DNA of 64,000 bases from Isoetes taiwanensis (taxonomy: Eukaryota; Streptophyta; Lycopodiopsida; Isoetales; Isoetaceae), in NCBI GenBank assembly GCA_021234155.1, contig JAJEKV010000005.1:12572787-12636786 (forward strand), read 5' to 3'. This document shows positions 35,381-45,890 of the stretch, one piece after another; the stretch's first letter is position 1, and each line of letters begins with the position of its first letter. The translations under genes were made by a program, and so were the position numbers. The notes beneath the pieces were generated by a model. It saw only the letters and a program-made list of their open reading frames with translations, was not told the origin of the DNA and ran no database searches.

Positions 35381-35839
35381 ATATACAATATGTATATACC
35401 CACCTCGATTCTTTTTGTGTTTCCTCGGGTTCCAGGTCTGGTTGATTCCGCCCTTCCTCTACTCTTTCCTTGTGGCCTACCCTAGTGGCCCATCTGGAAG
35501 TGCCAAGCAATATCCCTATCCCTAAGTTATCCGGCAGCCTTGAATGCTCTGCAATCACCATAACCAGAACCTGCAAAACATTTGAGGCGCCATAACCAAA
35601 CCCTAAAGAGCTTAGCAGCGAAACAGAGGAGACCTCAGCAAAAACAACGGAGATCAAATCCAAGAAAAGAAGTTTTTTCTTCTCTTCTATGATGGATTCG
35701 TGACGAGAAATCTTGAAAGAGAGGAGCTTCATACCGAATTAAATCCTTACCTCTCGGCGCTCCTTTTGCAAGGAAGTAACTGACGTACAAAAAGGTCGTT
35801 AGAAGACAAAAAACATGCTAAATTCAAAAGCATTCTAGG

Positions 35840-36076
35840 CTATGTCGGATTTGAGCCCAACAGAGCCGAGCGAGGGCAGATTGCTTGAATAAGGCCAGAT
35901 TGCTTGAGATCACTGTTGTTTGCGATGCCATAGTCGGCTCTAAGAACCAATGAAGGCAACAGAACCAACTCTTCTGTGGTCGGAATTGGTGAAATTAGGG
36001 GTGCATTGCAAGAATCAAACCCTAGCAAAGGGGCTTCGCTCCAGTTGCTCTGCCATGACACGTTCCCCAAATTCAA
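35840..36076 (-). CDS. Possible 5' exon of unknown gene
   Basis: A 78-codon frame starting MNLGNVSWQSNWSEAPLLGF. A TATA-like atatataaagc lies about 110 bp upstream (36184-36192). A second ATG (atggcagagcaactgg) in another frame is at about 36061, so the start is uncertain. No family recognised; it may be another captured 5' end. Confidence 0.25.
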   Translation of the reverse strand: MNLGNVSWQSNWSEAPLLGFDSCNAPLISPIPTTEELVLLPSLVLRADYGIANNSDLKQSGLIQAICPRSALLGSNPT

Positions 36077-36084
36077 TTAACAAA

Positions 36085-37100
36085 TGGCTTGAAAGGAAAA
36101 ATGTGGCATCAATATAAACAAAAGGATTGCGGCGCAGAAAAAATAGGGAGGGACAAAAAAAAAAAAGAAAAATGGCAAACTGCTTTATATATGCTTAGAT
36201 AAGCATACATATGTGCTGACATGGCAACCCATGTATTTACATAGGACTATTGTCTATGGTTTACCATGTTCATATATGAATCTAGCTGATTCTGTTAGGA
36301 AATAGTTAGCATGTAAGGTAATCACATGCTGCACTCTATGTGTTGCATATGTGACTATCTTTTGAGCACCCAAAGAAAACACTCAATCCATCATCTTTCA
36401 TTTTCTGAGTTTCACTCTGGTTCTATTTCTCTCTTGTTATTTGCTGTTGGTTTTAGAGTTGATCATAAGTTTCATCATTTCCTGATGACGTACGTTTTGT
36501 CAAGAAAAGAGAAGTTTCAGGAATAACAATGCCCATGAAAGCACTCGCATATGGACAAAAAAGATTTGAAGTCAGCTTGTAAGTCAGATAATTAGCTTTG
36601 AAATGGCTTTATAAGTCAAATAATTCTACAACAGTGCCCATAAACATGTACAAAAAGATTTGAAGTTGGCTTACAAGCCAGATAATATTAAGTTCTTAAC
36701 ATAATTACAATACTAATGCATAAAATTGTGAGGTTTGCCTGACCCCAATTACCCCAATAGGGTAGCCCTGTGGGGTGTAATACGAGTGAGCCACTACAGA
36801 CTGCTCGAAACCTGTACAATTTACAGCCGTTTCATATCTGTACAACAATTTTTTATAATACAATCCATTAATGCTGTAATCTGATTTGCTAGAACTTATG
36901 TACAACGTGACTATTATTTGGTCAGCTTTTACAGACACGTCCATTTGGACGAGGAATCTGAAACATAAACACCAGCCATAAATAATACATTAATCTGCAA
37001 AATAGACTAGCCGACTAACTAGACTACTAACCTCTAATATCCATGAAGGGCACTACAGTATATGTATACATGATCTTTGGTATATGGAAAGCTTGTTACC
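36085..37100. other. Mostly non-coding DNA
   Basis: No gene could be supported. A minus frame at 36705-36944 (contains YETAVNCTGFEQSVVAHSYY) reads as protein without recognised homology. Similar strings (gattTgaagt.ggctta.aag) recur near 36560 and 36657. Confidence 0.35.
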
Positions 37101-37105
37101 TTATC

Positions 37106-37706
37106 TTACCAAAATGGACAACATCTGGAATAGATAACCATTAGTCAGCTCCATTACGATTTGTCAGTAGCTAACCAAACTGACACAATGATTAAGGATC
37201 TATACCTAACGTGGCTTTGACACAAGTTCCCGTGTGATGTAGCTTGTGCAATCAATTTTTCAACTTGCACTTCCACAGATAGACTAGGCTCAACTTCGTG
37301 GACATCATCAATCACACATCGGTCAGATGTTACACCATTTTGACTGAAATTCAAGAAGTCCCTTCCTGTAAGTTTGTTACGCATGCGAGCCATTACAGCA
37401 ACAGCTCGCTCATTGAGAACCTCATTTGCATCTCGAAGTTGTCCAACTGCCTATTTATATTGTAATGCATTAACAGAACTTAGATTTCCCAAAAGAAATA
37501 CAAGTGGATCAAATGCATACATCATTTTCTTTATTACCTCATGTAATTCTCATTCACGAGCACCTCGTTGAGGAGGAGATGGAAGCATGATATCACTATT
37601 GCCTTCTATTGCGGGTTGATTACGAATGTTAACAAGGCCAGCCATATGAGGGGCATCATTGAGGTTTTAAGAGTCTCCAGTTTATCAAAGGGTCATGGAT
37701 AAATGC
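37106..37706 (-). pseudogene. TOR: TOR kinase 3' fragment (kinase tail and FATC)
   Basis: Three exons with GT-AG borders: 37706-37538, 37450-37206 and 37124-37106. The first starts AFIHDPLINWRL, the end of the PI3K-like kinase domain of TOR. The second has [23 protein letters not shown] and [13 protein letters not shown], the FATC region. The last gives CCPFW-stop through a split Arg codon, so the FATC end reads CQSHVRCCPFW, where TOR has CQNYVGWCPFW. Lesions are a one-base frameshift near 37672 and a TGA at 37554-37556, where CGA (Arg of a RERE-type string) is expected. The rest of the large gene is absent. TOR is the growth kinase of all eukaryotes; this copy cannot make it. Confidence 0.85.
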
Positions 37707-37770
37707 CTACAAGTGTGACTCTTAATACAGTTGCAGAAAAATAGAAGCAACAAGTGAAACCAAATCTCAC

Positions 37771-37975
37771 GTCCATCATTGCCATCGCACTGTCCTTGTT
37801 CCAACTCCTCCTCTTCTTCCAACTCCTCCTCTTCCTCCTCTTCATCCTCTGAATCGGAATCAGAGGAGAATTGGGACAAAAAATCAATGAGGGGAGGGAA
37901 TTGAGGGGGTTCTTCAACCCGACGTCTCTTTGAGGAGACCTCGTGAAGGTCGAGCGCTGAGGCCGAACGCTTCAT
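37771..37975 (-). CDS. 5' exon, acidic protein with basic NLS
   Basis: An ATG in good context (gcccgccATGAAGC) at 37975 opens MKRSASALDLHEVSSKRRRV, then a Ser/Asp/Glu-rich region with long Glu runs, ending at a donor (ggac|gtgagat, 37771/37770). A TATA box (ctatataaat, 38031-38040) lies upstream. It looks like the promoter and first exon of a nuclear protein. The next block on this strand is the TOR fragment, but a direct splice to it is out of phase and stops after three codons. Reading through the donor ends at 37685. Confidence 0.5.
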
Positions 37976-38030
37976 GGCGGGCAGAGAAAAAAAAATTGGA
38001 CGGAATGGAGGTCTTGAGAGCGTGAACCGG

Positions 38031-38040
38031 ATTTATATAG
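38031..38040 (-). promoter_or_regulatory. TATA box of the acidic-protein exon
   Basis: ctatataaat on the minus strand, about 55 bp before the ATG at 37975. Confidence 0.55.
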
Positions 38041-38452
38041 GGTTAATTAGAAATTAGCGTGAATAATTGATTGCCTCAAATAACACGCCAGGCGTACAAA
38101 ATTCCCGCCAGCTATATCATCTAGTCTAGGGTATATTATTATGGATAATAAAGTCTCACGTCTACCTTATCAGTTATATGTCTTTTCGTAATCATGGTGC
38201 TAAATTTTCGATAATTAAAATTTGGATATATTTATATAAATGTCATTTCTTTGTTGTTGCCACGAAAATTCTTGTCTTAAATGATTTCGTTTATACCCAT
38301 TGTTATTATTATATTCAACCTATTTCCAAGGAATTTCTTGCTTTTTAAAAAATTTGATTTACCTCTACATATTCCATAAATGTACGTACTTTTCTTATCT
38401 TATGGTGTAATATTATTTCCTACTCATTGACTAAAAATGGTGCAATTTGCCT
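38041..38452. other. AT-rich intergenic DNA
   Basis: No frame or repeat of note. Confidence 0.5.
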
Positions 38453-38820
38453 AGGTCAATGGTGCCTCTCCAACTCAAGATGGTGTGCAACATATTGAAA
38501 AGAGCAATTTCAATGAAAAACCAACTTCTAGCAAGAATGTTGAAGAAAAACAATTAGTCCTCCATAGTAGGGTGCAATGGAGGAACAAGAAGGTGAGAAT
38601 CATGCACAAGTGCAACAAGGAAATAGTAGGCCAAGGAGTCATTGTGCTAGCAGATCCTGGTCAAGCTGTTAATGATGAAAGGCTAGGGGAAGACAATATT
38701 GGTATTGCAATTTCGATGTTGGAAGACAACTGGAAAGGTAAAGGTTTGGGTGACAAGGAATGTTTTGGTTGTGTCAAGCAATTGGAGGTTCCTTGCATCA
38801 TGGCATGGCCTATAAGTAGT
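38453..38820 (+). pseudogene. Plant transposase-associated domain fragment
   Basis: After an acceptor-like tttgcctag (38451) the frame reads through QHIEKSNFNEKP, then WRNKKVRIMHKCNKEIVGQG, LADPGQAVNDERLGEDNIGI and ends CIMAWPISSR. The pattern (short strand, VG.G.., ...LGEDNIGIAIS..., tail with WP) resembles the C-terminal DUF8039-type domain found with plant En/Spm-like transposases. It is cut at 38819, where a TATA-bearing dispersed repeat begins, and the frame continues only by chance. Confidence 0.45.
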
Positions 38821-38945
38821 CGCATCGATCGAGCCCTCGGATCGCCATTCTGGGGAGGGACGAGCCAGTATATAAGGCTCTTTCCCCTTCGGGACCGGTT
38901 ATCGGCGTCTTCTCACAGCAGCTTTCTTCCTTCTCATAGCTTTTT
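38819..38945 (+). repeat. TATA-bearing dispersed repeat, copy 1
   Basis: About 125 bp nearly identical to 49704-49830: tcgcatcgat, ggatcgccattctgggga, cagtatataaggctctt, ccccttcgggaccggttatc and cacagcagcttt. The TATA box with a following GC-rich stretch suggests a core promoter, such as part of an LTR or TRIM. Confidence 0.85.
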
Positions 38946-38949
38946 TCCT

Positions 38950-40750
38950 CCGTATCTTACCTATATCATAGATCCCTCACTTTCTTCTAGTCTCATCTTC
39001 ACAGATCCCTCGTTTTCCTTCTAACCTCATATTGCAGCTCTTATCATACACCATCACCCACTTATAGCATGATCCAGCTCCTATATTACAGTTTTTGGCT
39101 CATCCGCCTCCTCGATTTGGTGGTTTGCCAGGTATAGCTATGGTTCTTTTTTCTTCATTCCAGGTATAGCTTGCCAGGTATGCATGCCAATATTCCTATA
39201 ACTTCTGGGTGAGGTATGTTTCATGCAAATAGCTATATTGCATAGAGGAAGATCTGGTGAAATCCTGATTGTTTTTAGTCAAGTTGCATGGTATGATATG
39301 GATTTTAATTTCAACGCTATGTTAAACAAGGTGCTGCGCACGGAGGATTGCCTTCCGTATCCCGAGGGTGAATTGGCTTAAATCATACTTCAAAGTGATG
39401 TTTTTACAATGAATCAACCATAACATTAATCTTTAGATCATGGCCACGTGCCATGCCTCTAAAATTTGCAGAGCCATGTGCCATGCCTCCAAAATCGGCA
39501 CTAAAAAAAATGGGAGGCACTACGATAAAAAAAATGGGACGAGAATTTGGGTCAAGCAAGTTTGCCCACATCCTTAGAATTTTTTTCCTGTAAAATTTGA
39601 TGTTGGCCTCTACCCTGATAAACATAAGGATGTTGCTGCCTCGCTGTCTGCAAACAAGCAGAGCCTAAGCACAAACACTCAGACCGATCGAAAACCCTTT
39701 AATTCTTCAATACGAGGTCCCAAAGCTGGATACCTCCAGGTTAGGCATTCACGAGGAAACAGGAATATTTGACATCCGCGACATGGCCTTTGAAAAACCT
39801 GGAGCCTTTTCCCTCATGGGAAATGACCCTGGAAGGAGAAGCTAATCAAACGTGGAAGCAAAGTTGAGGATTTAAGGGAATTTTGAGCCCATGTTTAATT
39901 TGTATGATGTCCAATGCTTTCTCGGATCCATTTGAATGTTTCTGCTTCAATCCCATTTGACTTTTTGCGCTTCACTTTGCATCCTTAGTTTGGTTTTCAT
40001 GTGTTCAATCCAATCCGTTTTTATTCAAAATGTTGTGCTTCGCTTTGGTTTTGCACCCTTGATGTGTTATTCTCAAGTATGTTGACTCATCAACACCACA
40101 TTCAGCGGAGAAAATTCATGCTGCGCATGATAAAATCCATACAATCTAGAATAAGGCTTTGCATTAATATGCGAGAATAATAAGTTAAAATCGATGCTCC
40201 TAGCAAATGCCCTGTGGAACAGCCATTTTGGCCATTGATTACATTCTATCTATTGGTGTAACTACACGGTTTGTCCCTACATTAAATTGTGCACTTCTAC
40301 CAATACCAATGGAGTGCATATTTCAAGCAAACAAATCATCAAATGGAATATGATGCTCGGGTTTTGATAGCACAAAGATTTTAAGTCCTTGCGCACAAGT
40401 TGAACAAATTCAAGCGGTGGCCCGAGGAGATGGTCTTGCGAGGGTGTCAATAGCGATGCGTGCATCCATTGCCACATTGGTATACTCGATATGCGGCTGC
40501 AGTTTTATTTTGCAAAACCGCTCGCTCTCGAAAGCAAGGAATGTTGCGACTACGAGCATACCGCAGATGGATGAATGTAGCCCACAGGGACCTTAACCCC
40601 GTTGTTCTAATCTCTTCATCTCTCTGTTTTCAACCTTTTCCTCGCGCAATTCATACTTCTCCGCTTACACCAATCATGATCAATTAACACAAGATATAGG
40701 TGCGTAAAAGACACTTTTTCTAGAACAAGTTTGCAACTTATTTCCATAAA
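38950..40750. other. No recognisable gene
   Basis: A ccaggtatagct string is repeated three times at 39126-39182. The hairpin repeat copy 2 lies at 39316-39358. Frames at 39404-39625 (minus) and 40277-40477 (minus) are short and unconvincing. Confidence 0.4.
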
Positions 40751-40752
40751 AC

Positions 40753-40915
40753 CTTCAGCTCTTTGACGGTTTTAGAAGTTGGTAATTTGTTTCTTTCAAA
40801 TCTTTGTGTTTCTATCCGAAGCTGACTTAGCATGCGGATTGCTTCACTCAGAATGGTTGATTTGTCCGTTTTCAATGGCTTGCCAGGTTCTAGTGTCGCA
40901 CTTAACTCCATAAAC
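40753..40915 (-). pseudogene. ILR3-like bHLH exon, isolated
   Basis: The minus strand reads RFMELSATLEPGKPLKTDKS, then TILSEAIRMLSQLR and a Lys/Leu tail. This is the helix-loop-helix half of the IVc (ILR3-type) bHLH factors, whose consensus has RFLELS..LEPG.P.KTDK..IL.DA. An acceptor (atatatcag, 40916-40917) and a donor-like AAG|gttttat bound it exactly as one exon. The preceding exon with the basic DNA-binding region is absent, so it is a captured exon with intron remnants. Confidence 0.8.
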
Positions 40916-41047
40916 CTGATATATGTAAATGGAAATTCAGGCACGGTCTTCACGTACAAGGACAAAAAATACAAAGCTGTTTTACTAGCTTGTCATTCAG
41001 TTTGTCTCGCCGTATCTTCTCCCGACATGCTTTGCTCACACCACTAA

Positions 41048-41189
41048 AGACCTCGTCCCTTATCCTATATGTAAGTTCAAAGCGAAGAATATTGTTTTGG
41101 GTGAGTTTAGCTTGTCCAAGACCTCGTCCCTTATCCTATATGTAAGTTCAAAGTGAAGAATATTGTTTTGGGTGAGTTAAGCTTGTCAA
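41048..41189 (+). repeat. 71-bp tandem duplication
   Basis: agacctcgtcccttatccta starts at 41048 and again at 41119, with two or three differences between copies. Confidence 0.95.
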
Positions 41190-43190
41190 ATGAACTCAAC
41201 TGCTTGTAAATCTAGTAAAACTAATCCCCCATGTTCCACTTATTGGTATGCCCCTCTATAATTAAAGTGAAACTTAATAAACACTTGGAAAATAGGCATG
41301 CAGTACATGACCCTCTAGATTTAATTCTTTCCTGTATCATAACTAACTAGATCCAAAGAACCAGGATAAAATGGTACACATCAAAATCAAGCAACAGCTT
41401 GCAATAACATGTGATTCCATTCATCCAACAATATAAACAAATTATAAATTCTGGAGGTCAGTATGAGAATGCTTTAGTTAAAAAAGAACCTAGATAGATT
41501 TGAAGAAAAAACTGTAGACAAGTATATTCTAAACGAGTCCATTTTTATGGTGCATAATAGGGCGTTGCTTCTTGAATGATGAGGTATAATGACAAAATCC
41601 TCTCTGTCAACAAAAAGCTGTTAACAAATCTAGGCTAAAGACGCAGAGTTCGCTGTTATTTCCTGGCAGTGGAAGGAAGAAAGCCACAGAAATTACCTCT
41701 TTTGTGAGCCCAACTTGTCGAAATCATTCGAATCTCTTTTTGAGCATTCAACGCTGCACAGAAATTTGGTCAATTCTTGATGCAAGACTCTATAAGTGAA
41801 GGCAGCAGTCCAAATTGTCCCAATGTCTAATCACAAAAGACCAAATGGCACAAGGATGGTGAATTGTGTGCACTAAAACTATGTGTCTACATCGAATTTA
41901 TGCTCTGGGAAGAAGCCTAATGAGTTGCATGAAATTTCCTTACCATCCAAGACCATCTTATTCATAATAACTAGCGTTCAAGTTCAACAACTTGCCAACA
42001 CTATCTTTGGCATCGCTGATGAACTCGACATATTGCATATGATTTACTCGCAGACTAGCAGATGCTGGACCAAACCGCACCCAATCTGACCTTGGGTCCT
42101 GAAATGCAAGATTGTTGGCCCTAATGCGTAGACTTCACCTCCATAGAAATCCATCGTTGTTTGGCATATTATACATAACCTTTACCCGTTTATGATCCAT
42201 ATGAACTACTTTCTATCTTCCAATCTTGCATAGGTAGGCAGGCATAGGCAACAAGCAATAGAGAAGTACTCAGCTTCATAATCTTGCCACTTATCAAGTT
42301 GGTTGTTAAGTTAAACCCAAAGGCTCTCGGTACACTATGTAAACACCTGAATGGCAGCCCTTCATCCTGCGCTAATGTGCTGCTCACAACCAACGTGATA
42401 AGTCAAGATACACTTTGCAAATCTTCCAGGTGGTTTCTTAATTTACAACTCAGTTGGTCTTTGTAATTCCTAACAACCTAGCGATATGGGATGAGAGACG
42501 ATTTTCCTCCCTTAAAAAAATTTGCTTGAAAGGGCTAGAAAAAGCTGATTGCACTATTGATTAGTTTGGAAGTAATGGATTCACACTGTTAAGCAAAACT
42601 AGAGCGCATACAAGGACTTCTTTACAAAGCAAATTACACAAACAGAACAAAGTTACTACCTGTATTCAGGAATGGGCAGATTCTGCGATTCCAAGGGCAG
42701 GACCGCTTGAGAACACCATTCATAGTTGTCTAGTAAGCTTTCATCAAGAATTGACATCCAATTACGGTTTTGAGCTGAATCCATCCCCCCAATCACTCCA
42801 ACGGAAAGCAGAGTCCCCTTTCCAAAACATGATTTTCAAATAACACAGTAGCTTTACTCTAAAGAGAGCACTGCTCCAGTGCAGGACCCACATGCTCTGT
42901 GCATTGTTGTTTAGGGAGTACAGAAATCAAGGTTATTAGCCCTAGTTTAATAGGAAAAGGAAAATCGAGCCACATCTCCGACGTCGTCCAATCTTCGTAG
43001 CACTTTCTCAAAGAACCTCCTCCAAAGACATCTTGAAGGTTGCTTCCATTTTGCAACACCGTCGAGCTCGTCAAGGCAGAGTAAATAACTGCCATGCTCT
43101 TGGAAGCCAGAGGAAAATGCTTGGAAGAGGAAGAAGGGTCGAGCTGCGCCATAGCCACGCCTGCGAAGGAATGGGGCTGGATGACCGACC
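41190..43190. other. No supported gene
   Basis: Mostly AT-rich DNA. On the minus strand 43158-42950 opens MAMAQLDPSSSSKHFPLASK and could be a first exon, but a competing frame in the same DNA is as long and there is no TATA box or family match. Confidence 0.35.
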
Positions 43191-43197
43191 ATTTACG

Positions 43198-43313
43198 GGC
43201 AGCAGCCAGTTTTTAGCAGTCATCAATATGCTAGGTATATGCCAGCATATACTTGAATATGCCCACATACCCACATAAACGAGGGTTTGCCCCCCCTAGG
43301 GGCAACCCAAAAA
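43198..43313 (+). repeat. Dispersed repeat with hairpins, copy 2
   Basis: Second copy of the repeat at 35055-35167, same orientation, with the same two hairpins (gcatat...atatgc; ttgcccc...ggggcaa). Confidence 0.75.
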
Positions 43314-45890
43314 TTCCTTTCTGCTCACTGTTTTGTGCCTTTGGAGTTGCAATTTCTTGTCACAGAATCTACAGGAGGATTGATTTTATGCAGGGGATGC
43401 ATGGATTATTGAATTCCTTACATGTGACCTCTTACGGGAGGATCGGTTGTACACAGGGGATGCATGCATTGGTGATTTCCTTACATGTGACCTCCCTGGC
43501 TTGTTCGCGAGGCCTAGAGTCCTCATAAACAGTCATCCTTCCAAGCCACAGAATTAGTTTGGAATTGTTAATAGCATTCTGCAGGAGCAAGCTTAGCCTA
43601 GCATTGGTATCTTGGTCCAGCGCATGCAAGGGCGCCCACATCAGTCCTTCCTTTTTCTTTACTTAAAGCTGATCTCTGGTTACTATCGGAATTGCTTCAT
43701 TGGTTTTGGGTAAGTTTCCATCTGTTCCTTCCTAGATCCAATTTCGGCTATATAAGTGGCCTGTTCCCTGACTTATTTTTTGCCTCACTGATTCTGACCC
43801 TTCGGCTACTGCTGACTGCTTCCCAATAATTCAGTCGATGGAGGTCTTCCCAGCAACAGCAATATGTTTGCAAGATTCCGTCGCTGGCGATTCACCATGG
43901 CATCCATGCTCGTTCCCACGCCATTCCAGGCAGTTCCATGTTCCAACAGCCAGAATCTTCTTTCTTTTTGCAACCCGATATGCTACATACATTGATTTAT
44001 TGCTTCTTTATCTAGCTATGCATGCCTTCTAGATCGCTCTTAGATCTGCTCTCACCGCGCTCTTAGATCTGCTCTGATTCCTGCGATTTTCCTGCTCTCA
44101 TTTCTTTGATTCGCTTCTCCCATCATTGATCCCTGCCCAATCGATCCCTGCCCATTGATTTTTTTCCCTTCCTGCTCTTTTCTGTTGCTGTTAGCTGTAA
44201 CCTTACGGGCATACCATCACCCGGTAACCCTCCTAGTTTTATTCTTTGTTTCGAACCTTTGGGATAACTTTTTAATTTTGGGCCATAATATTCCCTCCGC
44301 TTTACCTTTGCTTGGGTTTTTCGAGGGTTTTACACATCTATCTATTGGGTTTTACACATCTATCTATTGGGTGTCTGCATGACGAGCTTGCTTTGGGGCT
44401 CGGGGTCATGTAGCCATCTTCTCTATATCCCTTTTCTTTCGCTCGCAATTTTATTCTGGCTCATGGTTCAAGTGGCTTGTTCCTTTTATTTGAAATCTTT
44501 GGTATCTCAACCCATTCAATTCATGCGCTCAGTTTGTTATTTGGTCTTCTTGGTTGAATTCTTCTATGCACCTATGGCACCTAATCTTCGGAGTATTTTA
44601 GCATGGCATATCTAGGGTTGTCTTCTTTTTTGCTTCACTCTCACATTGCCTTCGATGTTGAATTGTCTGTGCGAACGATCTCCTGACTCCTCTCCTGACA
44701 AATGCACATATAACCTCCCTCTACGGACCTCTTCTGACGTCTATTGCTCTTTGATGTTGAATTGTATGTCCTCACCGACCTTTACCCTTTTGTTTTGGTT
44801 ACAATTATATCTTTAACCTACCTTTACATTCACTTCGCTCCACATTGCCTTTGCTAAAAAATTGCTTTTGTTGCACATTACTGCTATGTTGAAAGTTATC
44901 GTTTTTGCACATCGTTTCTTCGCCTTAGAGGGATAGGAATTATTTTGCATTGGTGCTCTTGCTATTTAAGTTACTTCACCTTTGATATTCATAGACTTGT
45001 ACATTGATTCATGTTTCTCTTTTTCCGTTTTAGACTTCTTGTTCCAACGTTGTTCTTAGATCGTCACATGTTCTAACATGCCCACCGAATGTTGGGGATA
45101 TTATCCTAGTTTGCACAATGTTGCATTTCCAGCCGTGGTGGACTTGCTCTACTCACGTGCGGGGGCTCGAGTGACGAACTTGCCTTTGCTTCTATGTGAC
45201 GCCTATGTGATTTCCAATTCGATGGTTCCTGAGTTCCTGATAATGGTGCTTATCTAGGCAAAATTGGCACATCCTCGAGACGTCACATCTGTCATATACC
45301 TTGGATCAGTTTTTCCTACTGACATGGGGATCTTCCATCTGGTGGGACTTGTGGACCTTTTTATTTTTCAATTTTTGATTTCTCGTTGCATGTTCTATTC
45401 TTGTGCATTGGGATTTGATGCATCTTTTCTATAAGTTGCCACCTTTATTTCAATCATTATCACGATCTGCATATTGCTATTATTTTTCAGACATATTTCT
45501 TTGCATTTTTTGTTTGGGTTGCGTGATTCTATGGATATATATTATCTCTTTAATCCCGATTTGCACATTTAGTTTTCGAGTGGGCTGTATTTTATATGTT
45601 TATATATTTCTTAGGCGTTGCGCAATATTGGGATAATTATCACACTAGTGAATCATTTTTTCCATGTGTCTTTGCCCTTTTTGTTTTTGAGTTTAAATAT
45701 TCTGGTCATTATTGCATCCATCTTTAGCATCTTAGTTCTATCATTGAGCATTATGGGTTCTATATTTGGTTCTTCAAGTTGTTTGCTAGTCATAGCCCTT
45801 GGGCCATATTTATATGTTTATATATTTCTTATGAGGCGGCATATTTGGATACTTATCACACTCTTGCATGCAGTGCATCTTCTCTAGTCG
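43314..45890 (+). other. Pyrimidine-rich DNA, no supported gene
   Basis: T/C-rich on the plus strand. catgtgacctc(c/t)tac- or ttcc-type strings recur at 43420-43495. gttttacacatctatctatt is tandemly duplicated at 44327-44371. Open frames here have a hydrophobic composition only because of the T-richness. Confidence 0.45.

Noticed and set aside
37106-37975. A functional fusion of the acidic first exon with the TOR tail
   Set aside because: The direct splice joint is out of phase and reaches a stop within three codons; the tail itself has a stop and a frameshift.
24113-43312. A shared palindromic element around cccctaggggc (17853, 24113, 35140, 43295, 47725)
   Set aside because: The shared core is only 8-10 bp, is self-complementary and could recur by chance. 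The flanks do not align except for the pair at 35055 and 43198.
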